NCBI RefSeq assembly: GCF_011801125.1
Contig: NZ_CP046171.1
Coordinates: forward strand, 62,001-126,000
Direction of reading: 5' to 3'
DNA length: 64,000 nucleotides
Source of the DNA: Nocardia brasiliensis
GTDB lineage: Bacteria; Actinomycetota; Actinomycetes; Mycobacteriales; Mycobacteriaceae
The position numbers and the translations under genes were made by a program. Positions 32,920-42,117 of the stretch are shown here, in pieces (within the stretch, counting starts at the first letter, position 1; every line of letters begins with the position of its first letter). The notes below the pieces were generated by a model. It searched no databases. It was not told where the DNA came from and was given only the letters and a program-made list of their open reading frames with translations.

Positions 32920-33448
32920 TTGTCCACATGCGCTGTGTGCGGCGCCGTCCTGTGGACAAAGCTGTGCGCTGCTCGAGGACGAGCGGGTGTGCATCGCCGG
33001 GGAAATACCAGTGCCCGCGGGTATCGGTGGGGACGGATGGGGTCCACCGCAGCTCGCTCGCACCTGTGGATGAGTCTGTGGGTTGTTTCGGGACGGACGG
33101 GCATCGTTCACCCCCGCTTTGCCGCCGCGACCTCGAGGATCATGCCGTCACGTTCCCTGAAATGCCTGGTGCCGGGCTGTGGATGAACGTGAACCCGGGT
33201 GCGGAAGCAAACTCGGAAACCGATGCCGCGGCGTCCACATTGTGGATGGCGGAGTTGGGCCGGCGTGTGGACATCGATGACGCCGCGCGTCATGCACAGC
33301 GGTGGCGACAACGCGTGCCGAACCTGTGCACAGTGGTGGAGCGAACCGCATACCCAGGCTGTGCACGGCGGGCCGGTTCGGCGCACAGCGACCGCCGACC
33401 GCCGACCAGGACAGCCCGCCGCGATGGCTCGGCACGGGGTTGTCCCCA
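32920..33448. other. Cluster of DnaA-box-like motifs in a gene-poor region
   Basis: Two perfect TTGTCCACA boxes in opposite orientation lie at 32920-32928 and 32951-32959. The core TCCACA/TGTGGA recurs at 33065, 33179, 33234, 33241 and 33266, and TTGTCCCCA at 33440. At 33234-33246 the two cores form a palindrome, TCCACATTGTGGA. No convincing gene covers 32849-34172: frames here have no recognisable domains. This is not the standard dnaA-dnaN origin. It could titrate DnaA or act as a secondary origin-like site. Confidence 0.6.
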
Positions 33449-33745
33449 GCCCACTTCCGGCGTGTCGTCTCTGCGTGTCTGGGCGGCGGAACGCTTGCCC
33501 CCGTGTCGATTTCGCGTGGTTCGCCGGGCCTGCGCCGCAGGTGAGGCGAAGATCACAGCGGCTGGGAAAGTTGCGGCCGAGGTGCTGAGCGGACGCGCTC
33601 GAGGCCGCGTGGCAACGACTCTGCGATGTCTGGTTATTCCCGATCTTGTCATGACGCATGTATGTCCATGGTCGGTTCAACTGGGTGCACGTCGTGTTAA
33701 TTACGCCGCAAACAAACCTTAAGTCGCTTTCTGTTCATCTGTTGT

Positions 33746-33990
33746 CCAGCTAACGCCAACTTCGATGATGAACGGCCAGCTCAGGCGGCTCGCGATGGAA
33801 CATCGGCCGATCTATGTCGAGCGGACAGCTAATCGTCCGGGGGAATGTTCGGGTCGCCGCGAAACGGTTGACGCGAGACCTGCGGATTCCTGGGATCGGG
33901 TGGAAATCGAACCGGCGAATCGGTCGCGGCGAGCGGCGCTACAAGTTAGCTGGAACTGTGAAAAACCATGCCCTCACACGGGTTAGCTGG
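33746..33990. repeat. GTTAGCTGG repeat elements
   Basis: GTTAGCTGG occurs at 33945-33953 and 33982-33990 on the + strand and at 33746-33754 on the - strand, with a variant ATTAGCTGT at 33825-33833 on the - strand. Four copies in 245 bases, two facing each way. They follow an AT-richer stretch (33690-33745) and the DnaA-box-like cluster. Iteron-like or regulator-binding; function unknown. Confidence 0.5.
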
Positions 33991-34064
33991 CTCGCTGCTT
34001 TATACGCTTGACATAAGCGAAGAGGGTTGCATCGCCATAACGATTGTGTAGAGTCAACGGCAAC

Positions 34065-34100
34065 GCTGGCCGCAGCTGAGCACGACTCGCTGCGGCCAGC
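34065..34100. terminator. Perfect 12-bp stem-loop upstream of the SpoIIM gene end
   Basis: GCTGGCCGCAGC and GCTGCGGCCAGC pair exactly around a 12-base loop. There is no T-tract. A TTGCAT-N16-TAGAGT promoter-like pair lies just before it (34027-34054), so it could end a very short transcript or serve the minus-strand gene that stops at 34173. Confidence 0.5.
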
Positions 34101-34172
34101 GGAACTCAAATGGGGGACATCGCAACCGATCCGTGACACGGCGTAGCTGTCGAGTGTCCGAACCCGCTTCGC

Positions 34173-35189
34173 TCAGTGTGTGCTCGCGGTTGTCTGCCCG
34201 GCACCGATCACCTCGGGACTCGGCGTCCGCGCCTCCTGTTCAGCCCTGGCCAGGACCACCCGCCGGCCCACCCCGAACACATAGACCAGGAAGAACGCCT
34301 CGGCGGTGAACCCGATGGCGATGCGCACCGGGGCGGGCAGCGGGCTCGGCGTCACGAAGCCCTCGATGCAGCCGCACACCAGCAGCACCCCGACCAGCCC
34401 GAGCGCGACCGTCGCGGTGGCCCGGCCCTGGCGCGCCACCGCTTCTATTCGGCTGAGCCGGCCCGGGTCGATCAGCGTCCAGCCCAGTTTCAGCCCCGCG
34501 CCGCCCGCGACGAAGATCGCGGTCAGCTCGAGCGTGCCGTGCGGCAGGATGAACCCGAAGAACGAGTCGAGCCGCCCGGCATCGGCCATCAGCCCGGCCG
34601 AGACGCCGAGGTTGAGCGCGTTCATGAACAGCAGGTACACCGCAGGCAGGATCAGCACGCCGGTGAACAGGGCGATCGCCGTCACCCATGCGTTGTTCGT
34701 CCACACCTGGGCGGCGAAGGCGCCCTGCGGGTGCTCGGAGTAATAGGTCTCGAACGCACCGCCGCGTGCCGTCAGGCCGCTGGTATCGGCGGGGATGCCG
34801 AGAACCGTACGCGCCGAATCGAATCGGTCCACCCAGATGGCCAGGCCCGCCGACACGAGCAGGAACACCGCCGCCACCCCGGCCCACCACGGCCAGGTCC
34901 GATACAGCGCCGCCGGAAAGCGGTGGGTGAAGAAGCGGCCGATCTCGGACCAGGTGTCGGCTCTGCTGCCGAGCACCCGCCCGCGGGCCCTGGTGAGGAT
35001 CGCGCTCAACCCGGCGATCAGCTCCGGGTCGGGACTGTGCGACTGCAACCGGGCCAGCTGCTGGGACGTGCGCCGATACAGCATGACGAGCTCGTCGGCC
35101 TCGGCGCCGGAGAGCTTGCTCCGCGACGCCAGGTGATCGAGCCGCTCCCACGCTCTGCGGTGCGCGAAACTGTATGCGTCTACGTCCAT
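34173..35189 (-). CDS. SpoIIM/DUF95-family membrane protein
   Basis: A 338-residue protein from ATG 35189 after GGGAGG. Residues 1-95 are a cytosolic helical part (YSFAHRRAWERLDHLASRS). Membrane segments are near 118-138 (WWAGVAAVFLLVSAGLAIWV), about 190-270, and 290-320 (RIAIGFTAEAFFLVYVFGVG). The PHGTLELTAIFVAGGAGLKL segment is the DUF95 signature. In mycobacteria a SpoIIM-like gene is found with RDD and moxR2-locus genes, as here. It starts 42 bases from the divergent RDD gene. Role in the complex is unknown. Confidence 0.8.
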   Translation of the reverse strand: MDVDAYSFAHRRAWERLDHLASRSKLSGAEADELVMLYRRTSQQLARLQSHSPDPELIAGLSAILTRARGRVLGSRADTWSEIGRFFTHRFPAALYRTWPWWAGVAAVFLLVSAGLAIWVDRFDSARTVLGIPADTSGLTARGGAFETYYSEHPQGAFAAQVWTNNAWVTAIALFTGVLILPAVYLLFMNALNLGVSAGLMADAGRLDSFFGFILPHGTLELTAIFVAGGAGLKLGWTLIDPGRLSRIEAVARQGRATATVALGLVGVLLVCGCIEGFVTPSPLPAPVRIAIGFTAEAFFLVYVFGVGRRVVLARAEQEARTPSPEVIGAGQTTASTH

Positions 35190-35231
35190 CGGTTGCCTCC
35201 CACTACCGCCGGTCGCAAGAATGCTATCGAC

Positions 35232-36047
35232 ATGGCTGAATTCACCACCGGCGAAGCGGTCGCGCTCGAGCTGCCGATCGCTCGGATCCCGACCAGGGCC
35301 GCCGCGTTCCTCATCGACGCGGTGGCACAGTTCACGCTGGGCTCGGTGCTGTTCGTACTGACCGTCGTGCTGCTGCTGCCCAGCGGCGCGGACACGGCCT
35401 GGCTGAGTGTCGCGGTGCTCGTCACGGTCGTGGGCGTGCTGGTGGGTTACCCGGTGCTGTGCGAAACCCTCTCGCGCGGCAGGACGCTCGGCAAGCTGCT
35501 GCTCGGCCTGCGGGTGGTGCGGGCCGATGGCGGCCCGATCGACTTCCGGCACGCGCTCACCCGCGGCCTGGCCGGCGCCATCGTGGACTTCTGGATGCTC
35601 GGAGCGCTCGGCGCCGTCGCGGTGCTCACCTCGATGTGCTCCCCGAACGCCCGCCGGGTCGGCGACGTGCTCGCGGGCACCGTGGTGGTGCATGCGCAGC
35701 GCACGCTGCCGCTGCCGTTGCTCGCGGCGGCGCCGCCGTGGCTGATGGGCTGGACGGCGCAGCTGGAGCTGGCCGGACTGCCCGACGACCTGGCACTCGC
35801 GGTCCGGCAGTACCTGAGCCGGTCGAAGACCCTGACCCCCGAGGCGCAGCACCAGCTGGGCAGCGCGCTCGTCGTCGCGGTCTGCGCGCGGTTGCAGGTG
35901 CCCCCGCCGAACGGCTACCCGCCGCTGCAGGTGCTCGGCGCGATCATCGCCGAGCGGCAACGCCGCGTGCTGCCGCCGCCGCTGTTCCCGGTGTTCCCGC
36001 CCGGACCGGTCGGGCAGCCCGCGTTTCCCGCCGTCGCGGCGCAGTGA
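35232..36047 (+). CDS. RDD-family membrane protein
   Basis: A 271-residue protein from ATG 35232. The N-terminal RDD domain (residues 20-160) shows PTRAAAFLIDAVAQFTL, ETLSRGRTLGKLLLGLRVVR and SPNARRVGDVLAGTVVV, with three membrane helices. The cytosolic C-terminal half is helical (PDDLALAVRQYLSRSKTLTP) and ends Pro-rich. Divergent from the SpoIIM gene and separated by a short gap from the convergent deaminase gene. Likely part of the moxR2-type envelope locus. Confidence 0.8.
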   Translation: MAEFTTGEAVALELPIARIPTRAAAFLIDAVAQFTLGSVLFVLTVVLLLPSGADTAWLSVAVLVTVVGVLVGYPVLCETLSRGRTLGKLLLGLRVVRADGGPIDFRHALTRGLAGAIVDFWMLGALGAVAVLTSMCSPNARRVGDVLAGTVVVHAQRTLPLPLLAAAPPWLMGWTAQLELAGLPDDLALAVRQYLSRSKTLTPEAQHQLGSALVVAVCARLQVPPPNGYPPLQVLGAIIAERQRRVLPPPLFPVFPPGPVGQPAFPAVAAQ

Positions 36048-36107
36048 GGTTTCCCGCCGTCGCGAGGCAGTGAACTCGGATCGGCCGCAACGGCTTCGGC
36101 CGCGTCG

Positions 36108-37124
36108 CTAGGTCGCCGAGGCGGCGTAGTCGTCGATCTCCTGGAGGAAGCGGTCCAACCGCGCCGGGGTGATCCAGGCGGCGCGGAAGGAGTTCTTCGC
36201 CAGCGTGACGAGTCGCGCGCGGTCCAGGCCGGCGTGTTCGGCGAGCGCGAGGTAGTTCTCCGCCGCGTAGGCGCCGAAGTAGGCGGGGTCGTCGCTGTTG
36301 ATCGTCACGGTCAGCCCGCGCTCGAGCAGCCCCACGATCTCGTCCGATTTCATCTGGGTGGTCACGAACGAATTCGACACCGGACAGCAGGTCAGCCCGA
36401 TGCCCTTGGACTTGGCCAGCTCGACCAGCCGCTCGTCCTCGACGATGTTGGTGCCGTGGTCGATCCGGTCCACGGCGATGTCCTCGAGCGCCTGCCGGAT
36501 GTGCTCGATCGAATTCTGCTGGTCGATATCGCAGTGCATGGTCAGCAGGAAACCTTCGCGCCGGGCGCGGGCGAAGACCGCCGCGAACTTGCTCGGCGGA
36601 TTGCCGCGCTCGTCGGAGTCGAGGCCGACGCCGATGATCCAGTCCCGGTAGGGCAGCGCCTCCAGCAGCGTCGCCATCGCGTACTCGGCGGAATAGTCGC
36701 GCAGGAAGCACAGGATCAGCTCGGCGGAGATGCCGAACTCGCGCCGCGCCCGCACGATGGCCGAGCGGTATCCGCCGATCACGGTGGCGAACGCGACGCC
36801 GCGCCCGGTGTGCGCCTGCGGGTCGAAGAACATCTCGACGTGCCGCACGCCCTGCGCGTGCGCCCTGGTCAGGTAGTCGTAGGCCAGATCGTGGAAATCC
36901 GCCTGCTCCTGCAATACCGCCATGGCGGGGTAGTAGACCTGCAGAAACGAGGTCAGGTCGTGGAATCGATAGGTCTGTCTGACCTCCTCGACCGTCTGCT
37001 GTGGCAGCCGCATCCCGTTGCGCTGCGCCAGCCGGAACTTCAACTCGGGCTCGAGTGTCCCTTCCAAGTGCAGGTGCAACTCGGCCTTGGGCAAGCCGTG
37101 GACGAACGAGGCAAGATCGGACAT
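36108..37124 (-). CDS. Adenosine/adenine deaminase
   Basis: A 338-residue metal-dependent deaminase. Metal and catalytic motifs in order: HLHLEG near residue 17, MHCDIDQ near 195, DHGTNIVED near 220 and NSDDPAYFGAY near 275. The SDDPAYFG form and HCDIDQ are features I associate with the adenine deaminase subgroup more than with adenosine deaminase, so substrate is left open. It removes the 6-amino group in purine salvage. It lies 19 bases after the DUF58 gene on the same strand, at the end of the MoxR operon, which is an unusual partner. Confidence 0.8.
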   Translation of the reverse strand: MSDLASFVHGLPKAELHLHLEGTLEPELKFRLAQRNGMRLPQQTVEEVRQTYRFHDLTSFLQVYYPAMAVLQEQADFHDLAYDYLTRAHAQGVRHVEMFFDPQAHTGRGVAFATVIGGYRSAIVRARREFGISAELILCFLRDYSAEYAMATLLEALPYRDWIIGVGLDSDERGNPPSKFAAVFARARREGFLLTMHCDIDQQNSIEHIRQALEDIAVDRIDHGTNIVEDERLVELAKSKGIGLTCCPVSNSFVTTQMKSDEIVGLLERGLTVTINSDDPAYFGAYAAENYLALAEHAGLDRARLVTLAKNSFRAAWITPARLDRFLQEIDDYAASAT

Positions 37125-37143
37125 GGGTCCATGATGCGCCCGG

Positions 37144-38475
37144 TTACATGGTGCCGGACTGTTTGAGCTCGAGGTATTCGTCGGCGAGTGCTTCGGGCAG
37201 ACGTTCCGGCGCGGCGGCGACCACGCCGATCCCGGTGCGCCGCAGCGATTCCTGCACGAGCGCGCGCTCGGCCAGGATGGTCTCGGCGGCCGCGGCCGGG
37301 TAGAGGTCGGCGCGGTCGGTGCGCCGGGCGGCGGCCGCCGCGACGTCGGGATCGGTGACCGAGACGATCAGCACGCGGTGCCGTTGGGCCAGGGTCGGCA
37401 GCACGGGCAGTAGGTTCTCCTCCACGGCGGCACCGTCGAGGCTGGTGAACCAGACGACCAGACTGCGCCGCCGGGTGCGCTGGATGGCGGCGCGGACCAG
37501 CCCGGCGCTGTCGGTGTCGACGAGCGCGGGCGTGACCCCGGCCATGGCGTGCATCAGCTTCAGCTGCAACCCTTTTCCGCTGATGCCGCGCACTTCGGCG
37601 CGGGCCTCGCGGTCGAAGGCGAGCAGATCGACCGAGTCGCCCGCCGCCGCGGCCAGCCCGCCGAGCAGCAGCGCGGCCTCGACCGCCGCGTCCAGGCGGG
37701 TGCCGTCGCCGACCCGGCCCGCGCTGATCCGCCCGGTGTCGAGCAGCATCAGCATGTGCCGATGGCGTTCCGGACGCCAGGTGCGCACCAGCACGTCGGT
37801 CGCGCGGGCGGTGGCGCGCCAGTCGATGGCGCGCACATCGTCACCGGCGACATACTCGCGGAACGAATCGAACTCGGTGCCCTGCCCGCGCTGGTTGGCC
37901 ACGTTGCGGCCCTCGAGGTGTTGCAGCCGTTTGACTTTCGAGCGCAGCAGCCGCTCGCTGCGGAACTGCGGCAGCGCCCTGACCCGGGCCGGAACCCGGC
38001 GGCGGGTCTGCGTGCCGGCCAGTCCCAGCGGGCCGATCAGCCGCACCGTCACCTGGCCCGCGACGCGGTCGCCGCGCTGGGTCGGCGTGAGCGTGGTGCG
38101 CAACCGGACCAGCGTGGCGGGCGCGAGATCGAGCCGGTGCGTGCGGTGCTCGGCGCGAGCGCTGTCGGGCCAGTCGTCCCACAGGGTGCCGCGCAGCGGC
38201 CGGGTCCCGTTGTTCACCGCGACGAGTTCCACCTCGGTGGCGCGGCCGAGCCGCACGGTGGTCAGCGGCGGCCGGGACAGGCCGAGGTCGCGGGCCCGAC
38301 CGACCGAGCCGAGGTCGAACAGCACGGCGGCGGCCAGCACCGCGGTCGCCACGACCACGCCGATCCAGGAGGGAACGACGAACGTGACGAGCAGTGCCAG
38401 TACTCCCGCGAGGGCGGCGAGCCTGCCGGTGACCGCCGCCTGCGTGCGGCCTCCGGCGTCGGAGCGGGCGAACAC
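37144..38475 (-). CDS. DUF58 membrane protein (moxR2-locus type)
   Basis: A 443-residue protein, GTG at 38475. Two N-terminal membrane segments (AALAGVLALLVTFVVPSWIG and VATAVLAAAVLFDL), a middle beta domain, and the DUF58 core REYVAGDDVRAIDWRATAR near residue 210, followed by a VWA-like part with MLMLLDTGRISAG. These proteins pair with MoxR ATPases, which are thought to act as chaperones on VWA-containing partners. The stop-to-start gap from moxR is 2 bases. Confidence 0.85.
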   Translation of the reverse strand: MFARSDAGGRTQAAVTGRLAALAGVLALLVTFVVPSWIGVVVATAVLAAAVLFDLGSVGRARDLGLSRPPLTTVRLGRATEVELVAVNNGTRPLRGTLWDDWPDSARAEHRTHRLDLAPATLVRLRTTLTPTQRGDRVAGQVTVRLIGPLGLAGTQTRRRVPARVRALPQFRSERLLRSKVKRLQHLEGRNVANQRGQGTEFDSFREYVAGDDVRAIDWRATARATDVLVRTWRPERHRHMLMLLDTGRISAGRVGDGTRLDAAVEAALLLGGLAAAAGDSVDLLAFDREARAEVRGISGKGLQLKLMHAMAGVTPALVDTDSAGLVRAAIQRTRRRSLVVWFTSLDGAAVEENLLPVLPTLAQRHRVLIVSVTDPDVAAAAARRTDRADLYPAAAAETILAERALVQESLRRTGIGVVAAAPERLPEALADEYLELKQSGTM

Positions 38476-38477
38476 GG

Positions 38478-39464
<987 letters not shown>

Positions 39465-39519
39465 GGGACCTCCAGTGTCAGGTGGGGGTTCGGCATCGGC
39501 CGGGCCGGCGCGCGGTGGT

Positions 39520-40575
39520 TCATCCGAGCTCCGCCTCGATCCACTCGAGTTGGGCGGCAACGAGTTCCAGCGTTGCCACGTCGGGCACCGGGCCGTACAG
39601 CGCGGTGCCGAGCTGGGCGGGATCGGTGCCGATGCGGGCGGCGAGCGCGCCGAGCAGCCGATCCGGTGGGGTGTCGGCGGTCATGCCGAGGGTCGGGCGG
39701 ATCCGGCGCAGGGTCGCCCCGCGCAGCTTGGCCGCGACGTGCTCGTAGTCCTTCGAGCGTCGGTACAGCGCGGCCTGCCCGGCCAGCAGTTCGTTCGCGG
39801 CGACCTCGACCGGGCGTGGCTCGGGCACCAGCGCGCCGCGCCTGCGCGCGCGCCACCAGACCACGATCGCGGCGGCGATCAGGAACTGCAGCGCGCCGAA
39901 GAACACCGGCGCGGGCAGGCGCTCCCAGATCGGGGCGTCACCGGCGCCGAAGCCCGGCCAATCGGGGCTGTCGGGACTGTCGGGGCGCGGCGGGTTCGTA
40001 GGTACGGGCGGCGGGTTCGGCGCGGTCGGCGCGCCACAGGATTGCAGGACGCCGTAGAGCAGCAGCAGGAGCGCGGCGATACCGGCGAGCGCGCCCCAGA
40101 ACCGCGGGTCGCGTAGCAGTTCGGGCAGCGGCGGCAGCTGCCTGCGGGTGCGCGGCGATTTCTCCGCGACCTCGACCTCGATGGGCTCCGCGGCCGGCGG
40201 CGGCGCGGACTCGGAGAACCGGTCCGCGTATTCGAGCCTGCGGTACTCGTCCTCGGTCGCCCGCCGGCCGCCGTAGACGACCTCGTCGAAACTGTGCGCG
40301 GCGGGATGCAATTCGGTCGCGGTGTCGGTGGGCAGCGCGGTCGTCACGTCGTCGGCGGTCTCGCGGGCGGTGCGGGACCTGCGGACCTCGAGCACGCCGC
40401 GCTGTTCCAGCCCGCGCAGCACGGCGCGGAACCGTTCGCGCAGTGCGGCATCGAAATCACGGCGCTGGGCGGCCTGTTCGGCGGCCGCGCGATGATCGGC
40501 GGCGGTGCCGAGCCGTGGCGGGCCCGGTGGCTGGTCCCGGTCCGCGTCGTGCGGTAGGCCGTGGTAGTCGTTCAT
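39520..40575 (-). CDS. Chimeric DUF4129 / DUF4350-like membrane protein
   Basis: A 351-residue protein. Residues 24-117 match the cytosolic half of DUF4129 (AALRERFRAVLRGLEQRGVL, then EVVYGGRRATEDEYRRL), but the usual N-terminal membrane anchor of that family is absent. Residues 159-178 are a membrane helix, followed by only about 45 Pro-rich residues and a second helix (224-243), then a tail LLAGQAALYRRSKDYEHVAA like the C-terminus of DUF4350 proteins. The DUF4350 extracellular core between the helices is missing. The gene overlaps its upstream neighbour by 4 bases. Confidence 0.65.
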   Translation of the reverse strand: MNDYHGLPHDADRDQPPGPPRLGTAADHRAAAEQAAQRRDFDAALRERFRAVLRGLEQRGVLEVRRSRTARETADDVTTALPTDTATELHPAAHSFDEVVYGGRRATEDEYRRLEYADRFSESAPPPAAEPIEVEVAEKSPRTRRQLPPLPELLRDPRFWGALAGIAALLLLLYGVLQSCGAPTAPNPPPVPTNPPRPDSPDSPDWPGFGAGDAPIWERLPAPVFFGALQFLIAAAIVVWWRARRRGALVPEPRPVEVAANELLAGQAALYRRSKDYEHVAAKLRGATLRRIRPTLGMTADTPPDRLLGALAARIGTDPAQLGTALYGPVPDVATLELVAAQLEWIEAELG

Positions 40576-41444
40576 CGGACCTCGGAACCTGGCACGTGGA
40601 TGTCCAAACCCTCAAGGCGGCAGCGCCGGTCGACATAGCCGACCACCCTGGTGGCCGACTCGACGACCTCGCCGAACGCGGCGATCAGCAGCGCACCCGA
40701 GGTGAGCAGCACGATCACCGCCCAGCGCTGGGTGCCGGTGAAGTCGGACAGATAGAACGGAATCCCCAGCAGCGGCACGCAGAGCAGCCCGAGCAGGCAG
40801 CGGTGCGCGACCCACAGCCAGGTGAAGCGCCAGTCTGCCCCGGCGACAAGCAGTTTCGACCGGGCGACGGCGGCGCGGTGCGGTGCCTGTTCGACGAACA
40901 TCACCGGCACCGCGACGAAACGTTTGGCGCGCAGCCACCCGAGCCAGAGCACGCCGAACGGCAGCGTGATGATCAGGACGCCGGTCAGCGCGAGCACGCC
41001 GATGCCGACCAGGGTGTACAGCGCCTGGAACACCAGCAGCGGCGCGGCGATCGCGCCGAGGCGCCCGAGCGCGGTGCCCGCGCCGATCGGCGCGCCCGCG
41101 ATGCTCGCCAGCCCGATCGCCACGGTGGTGCCGCGCAGGACGAACCGCACCACCAGCACGCAGGCCGCGGTGGACAGGATCGCCGCCCACGCGGTGGCCG
41201 CGTCCGAGTCGTCGGCGAGGTCGGACAGGCCGACGGTGACCGCGACGACCACGAGCTCGGCGAGCACGATGGCGGGCAGGCTCAGCCGCAGCAGGGCGGG
41301 CAGGTGCGCCTGGATCAGCGCGAACGGCACGTCCAGGAGCTCGCGGAAGGTCATCGGACGGATCGGCACCGTCGTTCCAGGTGACCCTGGTGCCGGATCG
41401 TCTCCCGCCCCGACGGCACCGGCCGGGTCGGCAGCTGGTAGCAC
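40572..41444 (-). CDS. Polytopic membrane protein, GPDPase membrane domain-like
   Basis: A 290-residue protein, GTG at 41444. It has a proline-rich N-terminus, then MTFRELLDVPFALIQAHLPA and about six membrane segments (VLAELVVVAVTVGLSDL, GVLALTGVLIITLPFGVLWL among them). Such proteins resemble the membrane domain linked to glycerophosphodiester phosphodiesterases but carry no catalytic part. It is the first gene of the minus-strand MoxR operon, overlapping the next by 4 bases. Confidence 0.7.
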   Translation of the reverse strand: MLPAADPAGAVGAGDDPAPGSPGTTVPIRPMTFRELLDVPFALIQAHLPALLRLSLPAIVLAELVVVAVTVGLSDLADDSDAATAWAAILSTAACVLVVRFVLRGTTVAIGLASIAGAPIGAGTALGRLGAIAAPLLVFQALYTLVGIGVLALTGVLIITLPFGVLWLGWLRAKRFVAVPVMFVEQAPHRAAVARSKLLVAGADWRFTWLWVAHRCLLGLLCVPLLGIPFYLSDFTGTQRWAVIVLLTSGALLIAAFGEVVESATRVVGYVDRRCRLEGLDIHVPGSEVR

Positions 41445-41482
41445 GGGCCGAGTGTAACCGGCGCGGCCGCGAAGCCACCGGG

Positions 41483-42028
41483 TCAGCGGTGCAGCAGGCG
41501 TTCCACGACGCGGCGATAGCGGGCGGGTTCGATCGGCGGCAGGCCGAGCAGGGCGCGCAGGTACACGCCGTCACCGACCAGGCGGACGATATCGGCGTGC
41601 ACCGGGTCCTCGATCTCGTTGTCCAGATCGACCGACCAGGAGTTCATCATCTCGGCCAGGGCCTGCTGCACCTCGTCGGTATCCGCGTCGGTCGCGGCGT
41701 CGATGGTGCGCATGGTCGCCAGCATCGAGCGGTAGACCTCCAGCTCGACCGCTTCCTCGGCGTTGTCCGGGTTCGGGGTCTGCAGGTACCACTCGACGAC
41801 CGACTGCCCGCGCTCGGTGGCGCTGCTCAGCTGCTGGGTCGCGCGTTCGGTGAGGCGCCGGACCAGGCCGGCGAGCAGCGCGTCCTTGCTCTTGAAGTGA
41901 TACAGCAGGCCGCCCTTGGAGACGCCTGCGGTCGCCGCGACATTCTCCAACGTCACGTGCGACATGCCTTTTTCCAGGAGCAGCGATTCGAGCGCGTCCA
42001 GAATTCGGTCGCGGGTAGTGGCCGTCAC
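41483..42028 (-). CDS. TetR-family repressor of the adjacent efflux gene
   Basis: A 181-residue protein. HTH residues 6-52: RDRILDALESLLLEKGMSHV, then VSKGGLLYHFKSKDALLAGL. The C-terminal half is the ligand-binding helical domain ending RYRRVVERLLHR. It is divergent from the MFS gene with two perfect inverted-repeat operators in the 89-base gap, as in the LfrR-LfrA pair of mycobacteria. It presumably represses both genes and is released by a drug-like ligand. Confidence 0.85.
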   Translation of the reverse strand: MTATTRDRILDALESLLLEKGMSHVTLENVAATAGVSKGGLLYHFKSKDALLAGLVRRLTERATQQLSSATERGQSVVEWYLQTPNPDNAEEAVELEVYRSMLATMRTIDAATDADTDEVQQALAEMMNSWSVDLDNEIEDPVHADIVRLVGDGVYLRALLGLPPIEPARYRRVVERLLHR

Positions 42029-42040
42029 AGCGCCCGACTA

Positions 42041-42085
42041 TACCGGCTGGACGGTAAGGTCTGTTACTGTACCGTCTGGACGGTA
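42041..42085. promoter_or_regulatory. Double TetR operator TACCG(G/T)CTGGACGGTA
   Basis: TACCGGCTGGACGGTA at 42041-42056 and TACCGTCTGGACGGTA at 42070-42085, each an inverted repeat of TACCG and CGGTA, 29 bases apart centre to centre. They occupy the whole intergenic promoter area between the divergent TetR and MFS genes. Confidence 0.85.
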
Positions 42086-42117
42086 AGAAGAAGCACGCGG
42101 CGAAAGTCGAGAAAGTC

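Noticed and set aside
30689..32959. A 756-residue minus-strand frame
   Set aside because: Only the final 211 residues are a methyltransferase; the rest is antisense to the secreted propeller-like gene and lacks domains.
33108..33680. Frames covering the DnaA-box-like region on both strands
   Set aside because: No domain, no good ribosome-binding site, unusual Cys/His/Arg-rich composition; treated as non-coding.
32849..34172. The chromosomal oriC
   Set aside because: Neither dnaA, dnaN nor rpmH is nearby, so the origin-like motifs are reported as a non-standard cluster instead.
34173..35960. A long minus-strand frame extending the SpoIIM gene
   Set aside because: The extension is Arg/Gln/His-rich shadow of the RDD gene; GGGAGG before ATG 35189 decides the start.
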